Part shown: piece after piece, positions 26,683 to 35,987 of the stretch
Position numbering within the stretch: the first letter of the stretch is position 1
Layout of the letters: every line of letters begins with the position of its first letter
Assembly (NCBI RefSeq): GCF_014698475.1
Contig: NZ_JACJTB010000027.1
Location: 1-64,000 of the forward strand
Source: Nostoc spongiaeforme FACHB-130
GTDB lineage: Bacteria > Cyanobacteriota > Cyanobacteriia > Cyanobacteriales > Nostocaceae
Reading direction: 5' to 3'
DNA length: 64,000 bases
Position numbers and translations under genes: made by a program
Notes under the pieces: generated by a model
The model's input: only the letters and a program-made list of their open reading frames with translations
The model's database searches: none
What the model was told of the DNA's origin: nothing

Positions 26683-27286
26683 TGACCATAAAAAGTAACA
26701 TTTAGCGACAAGTTTGTAGTGATTTACACTTAAAAATTGTATAATGCTAGTTCTAGTATCATCTAGCACGTAACTTTTAACTTAGTTAATGCAAATTTAA
26801 AGAAATATGAGTAAGTATATATGTGTAAATACCTGTTGAAAAGGTATCCAGAAATAAGAGTCATAGAATCAGAGTCAATTATTTAGAGGTTTTCTACACA
26901 ACTGATTGAGCAAACTCTAATCTTTTCTGATTTCTTGTTGGCTGACTCCTGAATTCTATTTTGTAAAATTTGGCTTTTTTGGCTTATCAAGAGTAGTTTG
27001 TAACCAAATCAAACTTACACACAAAGTTAATCGGTTGAGACTGGTATTTTTGGGATGTCGGAGTGTGATGATTGTTCACCTAAACACGCTCCTAATACCC
27101 TTGCTAAACCATTAATTTGTGATTTCATACCATTTCACGAAAAAATGATACAAATTCATGGGTTTTTTATTCTTTACCCTTGCCCCCTGCTCCCTGCTCC
27201 CCTGCGGTCTATTTGTATCAAACTTAAAGTGAAACGGTATCACTGTGTAAGTCAAACTTAACTATTTATCCCAGTAATTTTTAAAT
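26683..27286. other. 604-bp region upstream of the NOS gene
   Basis: AT-rich, with a palindromic element at 27125-27242 ending 44 bp before the NOS start. I looked for NtcA-type GTAN8TAC boxes and found none that fit. A frame from 27055 (68 aa) is open but runs through the repeat and is not protein-like. Confidence 0.45.
27125..27242. repeat. Palindromic dispersed element just upstream of NOS
   Basis: The left arm TCATACCATTTCACG...TGATACAAAT is inverted as ATTTGTATCA...GTGAAACGGTATCA on the right, about 35 imperfect bp per arm. The centre is a CCCTTGCCCCCTGCTCCC tract. It looks like a small MITE-type repeat. It may lie in the NOS leader or promoter. Confidence 0.6.
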
Positions 27287-30200
27287 ATGGATTACACTCA
27301 ACAACTCATTCATTTAACAGAAATATCAGCCGCCGATTTTCCCGCAGGTAGAGATTTTAAATATAAATGTCGTGTACAAATTCTCTCGGAGCAAGGACAA
27401 GAAATATTATCCAAAGATTTGTTTTCGCGGATGCAGCCAAGCTGGTTAGTGAATTTCACTAATTATAAAGACTGCGCGATCGCTCTTACGTTGTGTTACC
27501 GTCAAGGCGATATGACCCAACCTTGGCAAGATGCTGGGACAGTTACCTTTGCGGCGCAGGATTTTCTGCATGGACACAACTCCATTGAACTAGAATTTCC
27601 GATTACTACCTGGAGTCTCGCACCCCACTTAACCCTCAAAGCCAGAATCACCCAGACTGTTGGTGAAGCAGGTAGCAACACAATCAAACTGTTAGCTAAT
27701 CAGCCAATTCATTCACGTTTTCAACTCAAACCAACCGCAACCATCGACAAAGAAGTTGAAATTCCTGAACCTCTTCCCCTGACAACCCAAGAAGAAGTAA
27801 TTGTCAAAGATGTCTGGAATAAACTGCGGGCTTGGAAAGAACTGCAAATGGAAAAGTTCTTGAAGCGGCTGTTGTTAGAAGAACCAGAATTAGAACATAT
27901 TTTTGGGGAAGCGATCGACAGTATGACAGATTACTTTTATGAGTTATTTGACTACTGTATTCACCAACTCCAGCCATACACCCAAAATATCATTTCCGAA
28001 CCCCTGACAGGTGTACCTTACGAAACAGGCGATGACTTTGATACCGTCGAAGATTATGGGGCTTTGTTTGCGGATATTGGGATGCGTCCCCACCACTGGG
28101 TAAAAGCTCGACAAGTGTGGATGTGGATGTTACCTTCAATTCCTTACCTAGAAGAATATGACCGCCAAGATTTAGCGAAAGGTGTTAACTCGGCGCTGTA
28201 CAAATTTTTCAATAGTAATATTATTGTGCCGATGGTAGAGGCAGTGCGTTACTACGAAGATGCCTTACCACCAGAATTACTCAAGGAAATGGCAGATACT
28301 TGGCAGGTATTTAGCCAAAACAAACAAGAAATGGGGATGGTATTTTATCAAAATTTATTTGAAAAATATCCCTTTGTGTTGCCAATTTTCGGCAGAGCCG
28401 ATATTGATTATCTCTCACTGCACCTGTTCCAATCTTTAGACTTTCTCATGCGTTGCTTGCGGAGTGAAAGCACGGATGAACTGTTGCTAGAACTACGATT
28501 ATTAGGACAAATTCACGGCAGTGTCGGCGTGCCATCTTGTGCTTATTCTGCCATTTCTGACACGATGTTTGTCTTGTTTGAAAAATATGTGCCGAATTTT
28601 ACTCCAGAATTACGAAGGGCATGGCAGACATTGTTTAATCGCGTCACCAATGTGATGAAATTGCCCAAGCTGAATGAAGAGCGGTTACTGAAAAAAGCCA
28701 AGCAATTCCTCCAAGTAATTGCTAGTGAACAAGGTTGGGAACCAGAACATCAAGCGCGACGTTGGGCAGAAATTCAAGCCGAAATCAAAGCTACCCGTAC
28801 TTATAATCATACCTACGAAGAATTAGCTTATGGCGCACAGTTAGCTTGGCGGAATGCGTCTAAATGTATTGGTCGGATTCAGTGGAATAACATGGTGGTG
28901 CGTGATTGTCGCCATGTGACCGAACCTGATGAAATGTTCAAAGAATTAGTCGAACATTTGCGCTTAGGAACCAATGGCGGTAATGTTCAAGTGATTATGA
29001 CCGCATTTCGTCCCAAACTCCCCAAAGAACGCTGGGGGCCGCGGCTGTGGAATTCGCAATTATTACGTTACGCCGCCTACGAACAACCAGATGGTAGTGT
29101 GATGGGCGATCGCGCTAACTTAGATTTAACCAACACCATCATAAAATTAGGTTGGCAACCCCCCGAACCGCGCACACCCTACGATATTTTACCGATAGTC
29201 ATTGAAGTGCCGGGAATGGAGCCGAAGCTGTATGAGTTCCCCAAAGAAGAAATTTTAGAAATCGATATTGAACACCCCACCATTGCTGAGTTCAAATCCT
29301 TGGGTTTGCGTTGGTATGCAATTCCCGCCATCAGTAATTTCCGCATGGATATCGGTGGTATTAGTTACGCTTGTGTACCCTTTAATGGCTGGTATATGGG
29401 TACAGAACTGATGCGTGACTTCTTAGAAGAAGGGCGTTATAACAAACTCGAAGACATCGCCCAAATCCTGAAATTAGATACCAGTTCTGAGCATACCTTA
29501 TGGCGCGATCGCGTCGCCTTAGAATTAAATATCGCCATCCTGCATTCTTTCCAAAAAGCTAAGGTGACAATGGTAGACCACCAATCTGCCTCACGCCAAT
29601 ACCTCACCCATGATTTACGCGAAAAGAAAGCAGGTAGAGAATGTCCATCGGAATGGGGTTGGGTGCTGCCCCCTGCAGGCGGGAGTGTTTGTCCGGTATG
29701 GCATCACCAAACACGGGACTTTTATTTAGAACCAGCTTATCACCACGCTGCCGATCGCTGGGCAGTGGAAGATGGCATTGACTTAGAAAAATTCACCACA
29801 TCTCTGGAAGAAGACGACAGCAAAGAAGACCGGATTTTGATTTTGTATGCCTCAGAAACCGGCACCGCTGAAGGTTTTGCCCGGACAGCCGCAAGACAAT
29901 TAAATCGTTACCGTCCCAAGGTGATGGCGCTGGATGAATACGACAAAACTCATTTAAGTTCCGAAAAACTGGTGTTGATTGTCACTTCCACCTTTGGCAA
30001 CGGGGAAATGCCAGCAAACGGTAAACAATTCTTACACTGGTTGAGAAAGCAACCCCCCGGTTCATTGATGAGTTTAAATTATTCCGTCTTGGGACTGGGT
30101 AGCACGGTTTATGAACAGTTTTGTGCGGCGGGAATTGCTGTGGATAAAGCCTTGGCGCGTTCCGGTGCTAACTGTATTGTGCCTCTGCATAAAGCCGACG

Positions 30201-31729
30201 AAATCAAAGGCCAAGCTGATACCTTCAAACAATGGCTGAGATTAATTAGCCGCGTCTTGGGTGAAGATGCAACTGCGGCTGATGGGACGACCGTCAACGC
30301 ACCCCAATTACAGGTAAAATTCTTAACTAGTAACGCCGCAGAAAACTTGGCTGTGGCAGAAAGTAGCGAACGGGGGATAGAAGTACCTGTAATTGCTAAT
30401 CAAGAACTGCTGCAAGAAGTTATTCCCGGAAGCCGTTCCACTCGATTTATTAGTTTTGATATTGCTAACACTCACCTGAAATATGAAACAGGTGATCATG
30501 TGGCAGTATATCCCAATAATCCCCCAGAATTAGTACAGCGAATTTGCGATCGCTTGAATTTGACACCCGACACCTACTTTAGTGCGAGTTACGTCACCAC
30601 CGATGGTCAGGAAACCGAAGATCAACCACCCATTGCCGTACCCACAACCGTTGGTCATGTCTTATCAGAAGAACTAGATTTAGCTGTGCGGGAACCATTC
30701 AACGATTTATTGGCATATTTACATTCCGCCACCTCAAACCACACAGAAAAACAACGCCTGGAAACTTGGTTAGAAATTCTCCGCCAAGGTGAAGACCATC
30801 CCGACAGCATTGCGCTCACCAAAAACATCACCGACAATTACATGAGCGTGGCTGATTTATTCGATGAATTTCCCGGCGCGAACATTACCCTCGCCGCCTT
30901 ACTGGAATTGTTACCAAAACAAAAACCACGTCTATACTCCATTTCCTCCTGTCCGTTATTGCATCCCCAACAAATTCAAATCACCGTCGGGGTGTTGCAA
31001 ATTAAAACCGATGCAGGCAAAGTCCGTCAGGGACTATGTTCTAATTACCTCGCTGGACTGCAACCAGGAACCAAAGTACGAATTGATGTGCGTACCTCCA
31101 GTTTCCGTCCACCCAGTGACCCAGAAGCGATGATGTTGATGGTTGGGCCAGGTACAGGAGTTTCACCTTTAATTGGCTTCTTACAATACAGAGAAGCCTT
31201 GGCGCGGCAAGGAAAAACCCTAGCTGATGCAACTTTATACTTTGGTTGTCGCAATCACCAGGACTTTCTTTATCAAGAGCAATTGCAGACATGGTATAGT
31301 CAGGGCGTGCTGTCGGAATTAAACGTGGCATTTTCTCGCCAGGGCGATGAGAAAGTCTACGTCCAAAATTTGATGCAGCGCAAACCCAAAGAAATCTGGC
31401 AACTGCTGAGTCATCCAAAATGCCATTATTATGTGTGCGGTGATGCCAAAATGGCTGATGATGTTTATGAAGTCATGTTAGCGATCGCTAATGCTGAAGG
31501 TGGTTTATCACTGTTAGAAGCTATCCAGTTCTTTGACAAAATGAAACAGGAAAAACGCTTCGTCTCTGATGTTTGGGGCGTAACTCTCAACTACAAACAA
31601 GCCATCAAACAAGTGCAGAAAGATAACTACTCCAAAGCCGAAAGATGGCTGAATCGAGTTAATCAATCAGCAGATGACTCTACACCAGTTCCAGAGATGG
31701 CGCAACCGTCGGTCGCCTATCATCTTTGA
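27287..31729 (+). CDS. nos: Nitric oxide synthase with pseudoglobin, globin, oxygenase and reductase domains
   Basis: A 1480-aa single-chain enzyme oxidising L-arginine to citrulline and NO with NADPH. Residues 1-160: unassigned beta-rich domain. About 165-315: globin-like fold with Phe261 where the proximal His is expected ([12 protein letters not shown]). About 328-458: true globin with proximal His410 (GQIHGSVGV). About 500-825: NOS oxygenase with heme Cys527 ([13 protein letters not shown]), substrate Glu707 (GWYMGTE) and a pterin-site region [27 protein letters not shown]. About 849-990: flavodoxin ([24 protein letters not shown]). About 1035-1430: FAD/NADPH reductase ([37 protein letters not shown]). 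The 820-848 linker is short, with no calmodulin-binding helix. A related globin-containing NOS is known from Synechococcus PCC 7335. The globin would convert NO to nitrate. ATG 27287; no clear Shine-Dalgarno. Confidence 0.96.
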   Translation: MDYTQQLIHLTEISAADFPAGRDFKYKCRVQILSEQGQEILSKDLFSRMQPSWLVNFTNYKDCAIALTLCYRQGDMTQPWQDAGTVTFAAQDFLHGHNSIELEFPITTWSLAPHLTLKARITQTVGEAGSNTIKLLANQPIHSRFQLKPTATIDKEVEIPEPLPLTTQEEVIVKDVWNKLRAWKELQMEKFLKRLLLEEPELEHIFGEAIDSMTDYFYELFDYCIHQLQPYTQNIISEPLTGVPYETGDDFDTVEDYGALFADIGMRPHHWVKARQVWMWMLPSIPYLEEYDRQDLAKGVNSALYKFFNSNIIVPMVEAVRYYEDALPPELLKEMADTWQVFSQNKQEMGMVFYQNLFEKYPFVLPIFGRADIDYLSLHLFQSLDFLMRCLRSESTDELLLELRLLGQIHGSVGVPSCAYSAISDTMFVLFEKYVPNFTPELRRAWQTLFNRVTNVMKLPKLNEERLLKKAKQFLQVIASEQGWEPEHQARRWAEIQAEIKATRTYNHTYEELAYGAQLAWRNASKCIGRIQWNNMVVRDCRHVTEPDEMFKELVEHLRLGTNGGNVQVIMTAFRPKLPKERWGPRLWNSQLLRYAAYEQPDGSVMGDRANLDLTNTIIKLGWQPPEPRTPYDILPIVIEVPGMEPKLYEFPKEEILEIDIEHPTIAEFKSLGLRWYAIPAISNFRMDIGGISYACVPFNGWYMGTELMRDFLEEGRYNKLEDIAQILKLDTSSEHTLWRDRVALELNIAILHSFQKAKVTMVDHQSASRQYLTHDLREKKAGRECPSEWGWVLPPAGGSVCPVWHHQTRDFYLEPAYHHAADRWAVEDGIDLEKFTTSLEEDDSKEDRILILYASETGTAEGFARTAARQLNRYRPKVMALDEYDKTHLSSEKLVLIVTSTFGNGEMPANGKQFLHWLRKQPPGSLMSLNYSVLGLGSTVYEQFCAAGIAVDKALARSGANCIVPLHKADEIKGQADTFKQWLRLISRVLGEDATAADGTTVNAPQLQVKFLTSNAAENLAVAESSERGIEVPVIANQELLQEVIPGSRSTRFISFDIANTHLKYETGDHVAVYPNNPPELVQRICDRLNLTPDTYFSASYVTTDGQETEDQPPIAVPTTVGHVLSEELDLAVREPFNDLLAYLHSATSNHTEKQRLETWLEILRQGEDHPDSIALTKNITDNYMSVADLFDEFPGANITLAALLELLPKQKPRLYSISSCPLLHPQQIQITVGVLQIKTDAGKVRQGLCSNYLAGLQPGTKVRIDVRTSSFRPPSDPEAMMLMVGPGTGVSPLIGFLQYREALARQGKTLADATLYFGCRNHQDFLYQEQLQTWYSQGVLSELNVAFSRQGDEKVYVQNLMQRKPKEIWQLLSHPKCHYYVCGDAKMADDVYEVMLAIANAEGGLSLLEAIQFFDKMKQEKRFVSDVWGVTLNYKQAIKQVQKDNYSKAERWLNRVNQSADDSTPVPEMAQPSVAYHL

Positions 31730-31786
31730 GACATCATGACTCGATGACTTGCTGTTGAAATTTTGTAAAAAATTAGTTAGATATTC

Positions 31787-31826
31787 AGATCCCCGAATTC
31801 TTAAAGAAGTCGGGGATCTTGTTCTT
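31787..31826. terminator. Rho-independent terminator after the NOS gene
   Basis: AGATCCCCGA and TCGGGGATCT form a perfect 10-bp stem around a 13-nt loop that itself pairs partly (TTCTT/AAGAA). It is followed by TGTTCTT. It lies 58 bp after the NOS stop and separates NOS from the permease gene. Confidence 0.75.
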
Positions 31827-32035
31827 CACGAATTATTGAGATTTTATTTATTTTTGTGAGTCTATTTTTATTCTCTGGTAAAGTAAATTTTAGGAATTCA
31901 TGCTCCAAAAAATGTTCTTGTTATTAAATTCTGACTTCTGACTTCTGAATTCTTTCCATTCTCATGAGTTATCTATTGACTGTTTTTTATTAATTGCCAC
32001 AGTAATATATAGACGTTCCAAATAAAAACTGAGGC

Positions 32036-32608
32036 ATGGAACAAACTTTATTTTTAGACTTTTTAGCCAGCTTACAAAAACTATTTGTAGGTTACATTCC
32101 TGCTGCTATTTTCGGCAGTTTCGTTGGATATTTTATTGGCATAAATGTTACAGTTTATCAGATTTTTAGAAGGATATTTCAGATACCACATAGCATTCCG
32201 CCTTTAGCCTTACTGCCAATTGCACTCATCTTGTTTCAAGATAGTGAACCTGCATCAGTAATGGTGATATTTCTTGCCACATTTTGGACAGTTATCATTA
32301 ATGTGGCTATCGGTTTACAACATTTTCGCAGACAAAATAATAACTTTCGGGCTGCTATATTTCATGTATTTCATTCATTGAAAGTTGGTATTTGGGTAGC
32401 GTGGTTTACAGTTATAGCCATAGAAATGCTAATTGGCCCCAGAGGATTAGGTTTTATTCTCTGGGAAAGTTACAAAGCAGGTAATACTAATAGCATGATT
32501 CAGGTATTACTCTACATTGGTATTATCGGCACTTTATTAGATCAATTTTTAGATTTCATGGGTTCTCTACTAGCACAGATGATTTCTGAAAGTAAAAAAT
32601 CTAGTTAA
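32036..32608 (+). CDS. NrtB-like ABC permease with shortened cytoplasmic loop
   Basis: A 190-aa membrane protein similar to nitrate/taurine-type ABC permeases (NrtB, SsuC). PLALLPIALILFQDSEPASV, VIFLATFWTVIINVAIGLQ and IEMLIGPRGLGFILWESYKA follow the order of cyanobacterial NrtB as I recall it. About five hydrophobic segments are visible. NrtB is about 280 aa; this one lacks much of the N-terminus. Between IGLQH and KVGIWVAWF it is about 17 residues shorter, the stretch that normally holds the EAA coupling helix for the ATPase. No ATPase or binding protein is nearby. It may be a degenerate or repurposed permease. It follows NOS on the same strand with GAGG near its ATG. Confidence 0.75.
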   Translation: MEQTLFLDFLASLQKLFVGYIPAAIFGSFVGYFIGINVTVYQIFRRIFQIPHSIPPLALLPIALILFQDSEPASVMVIFLATFWTVIINVAIGLQHFRRQNNNFRAAIFHVFHSLKVGIWVAWFTVIAIEMLIGPRGLGFILWESYKAGNTNSMIQVLLYIGIIGTLLDQFLDFMGSLLAQMISESKKSS

Positions 32609-32817
32609 AATTTTATCTAGTACAATACGGCGTACAGCGTTTTCTGGGTGAGTACAGTACAAGTAGATAGAAACTAGAGGCTAGGATGCTTAAGGCTAGA
32701 TGAATGCACCTCATTGGAATGAAAAACGCTGTAAATAAACAGACCAGAAGCAGTTGCTAAAAAGCTTGTGGTATCGTTATTATTTCTTTTGCCTTTTGCT
32801 TTTTTACTTTTACCTTT

Positions 32818-34233
32818 TTACTTTTGCCTTGTTGTACTAGGCTGACGAATTGCACTTTGCCAGTTAATAGTTTGCTTGGCGGAACGTTCGCCTAATGAAC
32901 GTGTTGCTGTCACTTCAATATCAACATTGGTACCAGGACTTAGGGCATTTTCTGGTATTTTTAACTTGCCTAACGCCAAAGTAAAACGATTATAGTCACG
33001 GGTGACAAATTCAGGCGGAACATCACCTGTATAAACAGTTTGATAGTCTGAGAAACCTCCATAGTTGTCTCGCGCCCGGAATTTCACACGAAATTTAGTT
33101 TGCAGAATATCAGATTTCGCTGCTAAATCGACAATTTTTAAGTTAAGGTTTTCTCCCGCACCTGTAAATTCAGCGACCGCTAACCGAGTTACATCTTGTT
33201 TGAGAATTGCGTGATTCACAGTATAAGTTGTCAAATTATTCTCACTTTGACTGTTAGCATCAACCCACAAATCTTCAGGAAAAGTCACTTCTACTTGTTT
33301 ACTATCATTTAAAGTGACTATGACAGCTTGATTACTAAAACTTTGACTCGGTTGTTTTTCCTGCCAAACCAACTGAAACGACTCTTCTAAACGCTGGTCA
33401 AATTCGCGGTATTCATCAGCAATTATAGAACCAGGGGCAAGTAATGAAGCTGCACCTGTACGCAGATTCCATTTATTTTTTGAGAGTGGGAATTGTTTAC
33501 CAGTTAATTCCGCAATTGATAAGTTGATGCTAGGAGTGTCAGCCGCTAAGGGTTCTTTACTATTCACAATACTCAACACTCCCAAGCGTCCGGTATTACC
33601 ATCGCTACCGTCGCTACCGTTGCTTCCATTCCGCCCGTCGTAACATCTGTAACGCTTCTTGGTACATTTGTAATCAGAACTGCCAGGAGTCCCTTTGCAG
33701 GTTTCCACTTCCCAACTGCGCCTGCGACAATTGCAACCAGCAGTCCCATTACCACCACGTCCACCGCGTCCGCCTTCCCCTGGGGTCGCACGCACAAGAA
33801 TTTTGCGTAAGTCGGCTAAATTTGTGTAATAAGCCGTGACAGAACCGCCATTTCCGCCATTTCCGCCTTTACCACCATCGCCACCAGCACCGCCATTGGC
33901 TGCGTGAATATCATGATTTTTGTTCTCTGGTTGATAACCGCAGTCAGGGCGATAACCATATCCGCCATCTTCGCCATCCTCACCATCTTGACCAGATAAA
34001 TCGAGGTTGACTGCTGAACCATCGACAAAAATAGTTTGATTTTGACCGTCGCGGCCATCTCTGCCCGATCGCCCACTTGTCCCCTTACTCCCATTTCTGC
34101 CATAATCTCGATCAGCGATGTAGTTGTTACTAGCGATCGCTGGACATAATACCGAACCAGATGCAGGTAACAAGCTAGTAACTAAGCAAAATGTCAGTAA
34201 AAGTGGCAGTTTACCCCTAAGACTGTTGGACAT
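32818..34233 (-). CDS. Secreted collagen-like Gly-rich protein
   Basis: A 471-aa protein with an N-terminal signal (LLLTFCLVTSLLPASGSVLC) and two collagen-type Gly-X-Y tracts: about 48-95 (GRSGRDGRDGQN, GQDGEDGEDGG) and about 113-215 (GGAGGDGGKGGNGGNGG, GEGGRGGRGGNG, GRNGSNGSDGSDGNTG). A Cys-rich segment (CNCRRRSWEVETC...CTKKRYRC) lies between them. The C-terminal 250 residues are beta-rich. The Cys in SVLC-PA could be a lipoprotein site, but the lipobox is not standard. Likely cell-surface or matrix protein. It starts at ATG 34233. Function unknown. Confidence 0.75.
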   Translation of the reverse strand: MSNSLRGKLPLLLTFCLVTSLLPASGSVLCPAIASNNYIADRDYGRNGSKGTSGRSGRDGRDGQNQTIFVDGSAVNLDLSGQDGEDGEDGGYGYRPDCGYQPENKNHDIHAANGGAGGDGGKGGNGGNGGSVTAYYTNLADLRKILVRATPGEGGRGGRGGNGTAGCNCRRRSWEVETCKGTPGSSDYKCTKKRYRCYDGRNGSNGSDGSDGNTGRLGVLSIVNSKEPLAADTPSINLSIAELTGKQFPLSKNKWNLRTGAASLLAPGSIIADEYREFDQRLEESFQLVWQEKQPSQSFSNQAVIVTLNDSKQVEVTFPEDLWVDANSQSENNLTTYTVNHAILKQDVTRLAVAEFTGAGENLNLKIVDLAAKSDILQTKFRVKFRARDNYGGFSDYQTVYTGDVPPEFVTRDYNRFTLALGKLKIPENALSPGTNVDIEVTATRSLGERSAKQTINWQSAIRQPSTTRQK

Positions 34234-34297
34234 CGAGTCAAACCTAAACTTTAGTAATATTTACTGAATATGACGTTGCATGACAGGAATTTGCTCC

Positions 34298-34717
34298 TCA
34301 TCCTCGCCAATTATCGATTACTAAAGGGTATCCTAATGCTTGAATTTTTTGATAATGTTTAGTATTCCCTGTGACTAAAACTAAGTTATTTGCGATCGCT
34401 GTAGCAGCTATTAAGACATCAGCTAACCCGATTGGTTGTCCTGATGTTTCTAAATCCGCTTGAATCAAACCTGAAAGTTCTGCACAGCTTTGGTCTAAAG
34501 GCAAGATTTCTAGTTGAGATAAATCTGTTAAAAACTCTTGAATCCGGTCATTACGATTTATTCTCCTCCATCCCTTGATAATTTCGGAAACAGTAATAAC
34601 AGAAATTGTGTACTGTTGCCATATACCTATGTAACCAATGGCTTTAGCATTTATTTTAGGATTTTTTAATTTGCGAATTTCTGATAAAATATCCGTATCA
34701 ATTAAAGATTTTCTCAC
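34298..34717 (-). CDS. vapC: VapC-type PIN-domain ribonuclease toxin
   Basis: A 139-aa PIN domain. The N-terminus SLIDTDILSEIRK carries the first metal Asp (Asp7). Conserved Glu in VSEIIKGW and the later acidic/Asn residues in IGLADVLIAATAIANN and LVTGNTKHY complete the active site. VapC toxins cut tRNA or rRNA. It lies 8 bp after the antitoxin gene on the same strand, a classical type II arrangement. Confidence 0.92.
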   Translation of the reverse strand: MRKSLIDTDILSEIRKLKNPKINAKAIGYIGIWQQYTISVITVSEIIKGWRRINRNDRIQEFLTDLSQLEILPLDQSCAELSGLIQADLETSGQPIGLADVLIAATAIANNLVLVTGNTKHYQKIQALGYPLVIDNWRG

Positions 34718-34725
34718 ACCTAATT

Positions 34726-34950
34726 TTAGTCTCTATAATTCCTGTGTTTTAAAATATCTGCAACCATTTCATCAACTAATTCTGCTTCATCACCCCATTT
34801 ACCGATAAATGAATTATTAAGAATTTCTGGTTGTGTTAATTGATCAATCATTGCCTTGATTATGTCAGAAATTTCGCAATTATAGGTTTGTGCCAATTGG
34901 TTAATTTTTGCAAATGTTTCTTGATCAAGTTCGATTTCTAGTTTTTGCAT
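34726..34950 (-). CDS. vapB: VapB-like antitoxin
   Basis: A 74-aa protein with a possible ribbon-helix-helix N-terminus (LEIELDQETFAKINQLAQTY) and an acidic C-terminal tail (GDEAELVDEMVADIL), the part that would block the toxin. It is located directly upstream of vapC with an 8-nt gap. Such antitoxins bind their own promoter; I do not see an obvious operator dyad. Confidence 0.85.
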   Translation of the reverse strand: MQKLEIELDQETFAKINQLAQTYNCEISDIIKAMIDQLTQPEILNNSFIGKWGDEAELVDEMVADILKHRNYRD

Positions 34951-35122
34951 AGGTGATTAAGAAGTTGGGAATTAACAGCTTATACTAATTATAAGTGAAT
35001 GGATTTTGTTTACCGCCGCAACCATACCCAAAAACCACGACGAGAAACTACAGGTGTTTGTAATATATTTCACCAGCATTGCGATCGCCCAGTGCCTTTG
35101 ATTCTCAGTTAATGATAAAATC
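34951..35122. other. Short intergenic stretch upstream of vapB
   Basis: Carries the vapB promoter region and an HIP1-like GCGATCGC. A frame across it on the minus strand overlaps the DUF4288 gene out of frame and is not supported. Confidence 0.3.
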
Positions 35123-35485
35123 CTACAATTCCTCGTTAGACAATAAAGGTTCAAAGGATTGGTAAGCTTCGTAATTGCGAAAATGGCGGGTATATAAATC
35201 AACACCATCTTCAGAAGAATCAAAGTCATCATCCAAAACCAAGTTAACATCTACCACTTGTTGCAAAGACCAAGTAATAGTTTCTCCATTTTCATTTTTA
35301 TAGCTGACGCTTTCATTCTTCCCATACTCCACAGCCTTAGCTTTTGCTGCTTCTAAAGAAGTGGCTTTTATTAAAACAAAGCTTTCTTGATACAAAGGTT
35401 GATAATCAGGTTGGTCTGAAGATGATTTGTAGAGAATTATCGCTATGTAGAAGAATTCTTTTTTATTTATGCTTTCAGTTTTCAT
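35123..35485 (-). CDS. DUF4288-like protein
   Basis: A 120-aa soluble protein from ATG 35485, chosen because TGGAGAA lies about 8 nt upstream; the frame is open to 35524. FFYIAIILYKSSSD, YQESFVLIKATSLEAAKAKAVEYGK and SLQQVVDVNLVLDD match my memory of DUF4288, small proteins of unknown function. The C-terminus is acidic. It lies 16 bp after the secreted protein gene upstream, so co-transcription is likely. Confidence 0.75.
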   Translation of the reverse strand: MKTESINKKEFFYIAIILYKSSSDQPDYQPLYQESFVLIKATSLEAAKAKAVEYGKNESVSYKNENGETITWSLQQVVDVNLVLDDDFDSSEDGVDLYTRHFRNYEAYQSFEPLLSNEEL

Positions 35486-35501
35486 CAATAATTCTCCAAA
35501 G

Positions 35502-35849
35502 TTATTTTTTGAATCTGCCATCATTCAATAACTTCCAAGCTTTTTTACCAACAGCAGATTTGTTGTTCTTGATGTCTTCTAAATAAGATTTCAAAAACTC
35601 GCTGGGAAACTCACGCCTAATTGATGCTTTGCGGCACACACTAATAAAAGTATCAGCAAATAAGCTTAAGTTGTCGTTTGCTTCACAACTATCGCCTGGT
35701 CTAAATTGGCTGATTAGGAAGGATTGCTGAGATAAGCTTGCATAGTTGTCATTATAGGTTAAAGATTGGGAGTAAGCAGCAATAGGTTGTATCAACCATC
35801 CCATAGTTAATAGAAAAACCAGTGGTTTTGGTAGATATTTGTGCAGCAT
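35502..35849 (-). CDS. Small secreted protein of unknown function
   Basis: A 115-aa protein with a signal peptide (PLVFLLTMGWLIQPIAAYSQ, cleavage likely after AYS). The mature part has two Cys (PGDSCEAND, ISVCRKAS) that could form a disulfide, and a basic C-terminus. No family recognised. Probably in one transcript with the DUF4288 gene. Confidence 0.6.
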   Translation of the reverse strand: MLHKYLPKPLVFLLTMGWLIQPIAAYSQSLTYNDNYASLSQQSFLISQFRPGDSCEANDNLSLFADTFISVCRKASIRREFPSEFLKSYLEDIKNNKSAVGKKAWKLLNDGRFKK

Positions 35850-35987
35850 ATAGTTAAGAAATAGCTAAGTTATCATTTTTTCATAAATAGCAAACTGTTT
35901 TACTACCGAAACCAAGAGTGAAGCCAATGCCACAACCGCCGCAACCACGCCCAAAAACCACGGTCATAAGATATCAGTTTTCATCTT

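Noticed and set aside
27055-27261. 68-aa frame upstream of NOS
   Set aside because: It crosses the palindromic repeat at 27125-27242 and has no family resemblance.
26683-27286. NtcA-binding site (GTAN8TAC) upstream of NOS
   Set aside because: Candidates had wrong spacing (for example GTAGTGATTTAC has N6), so no site is claimed.
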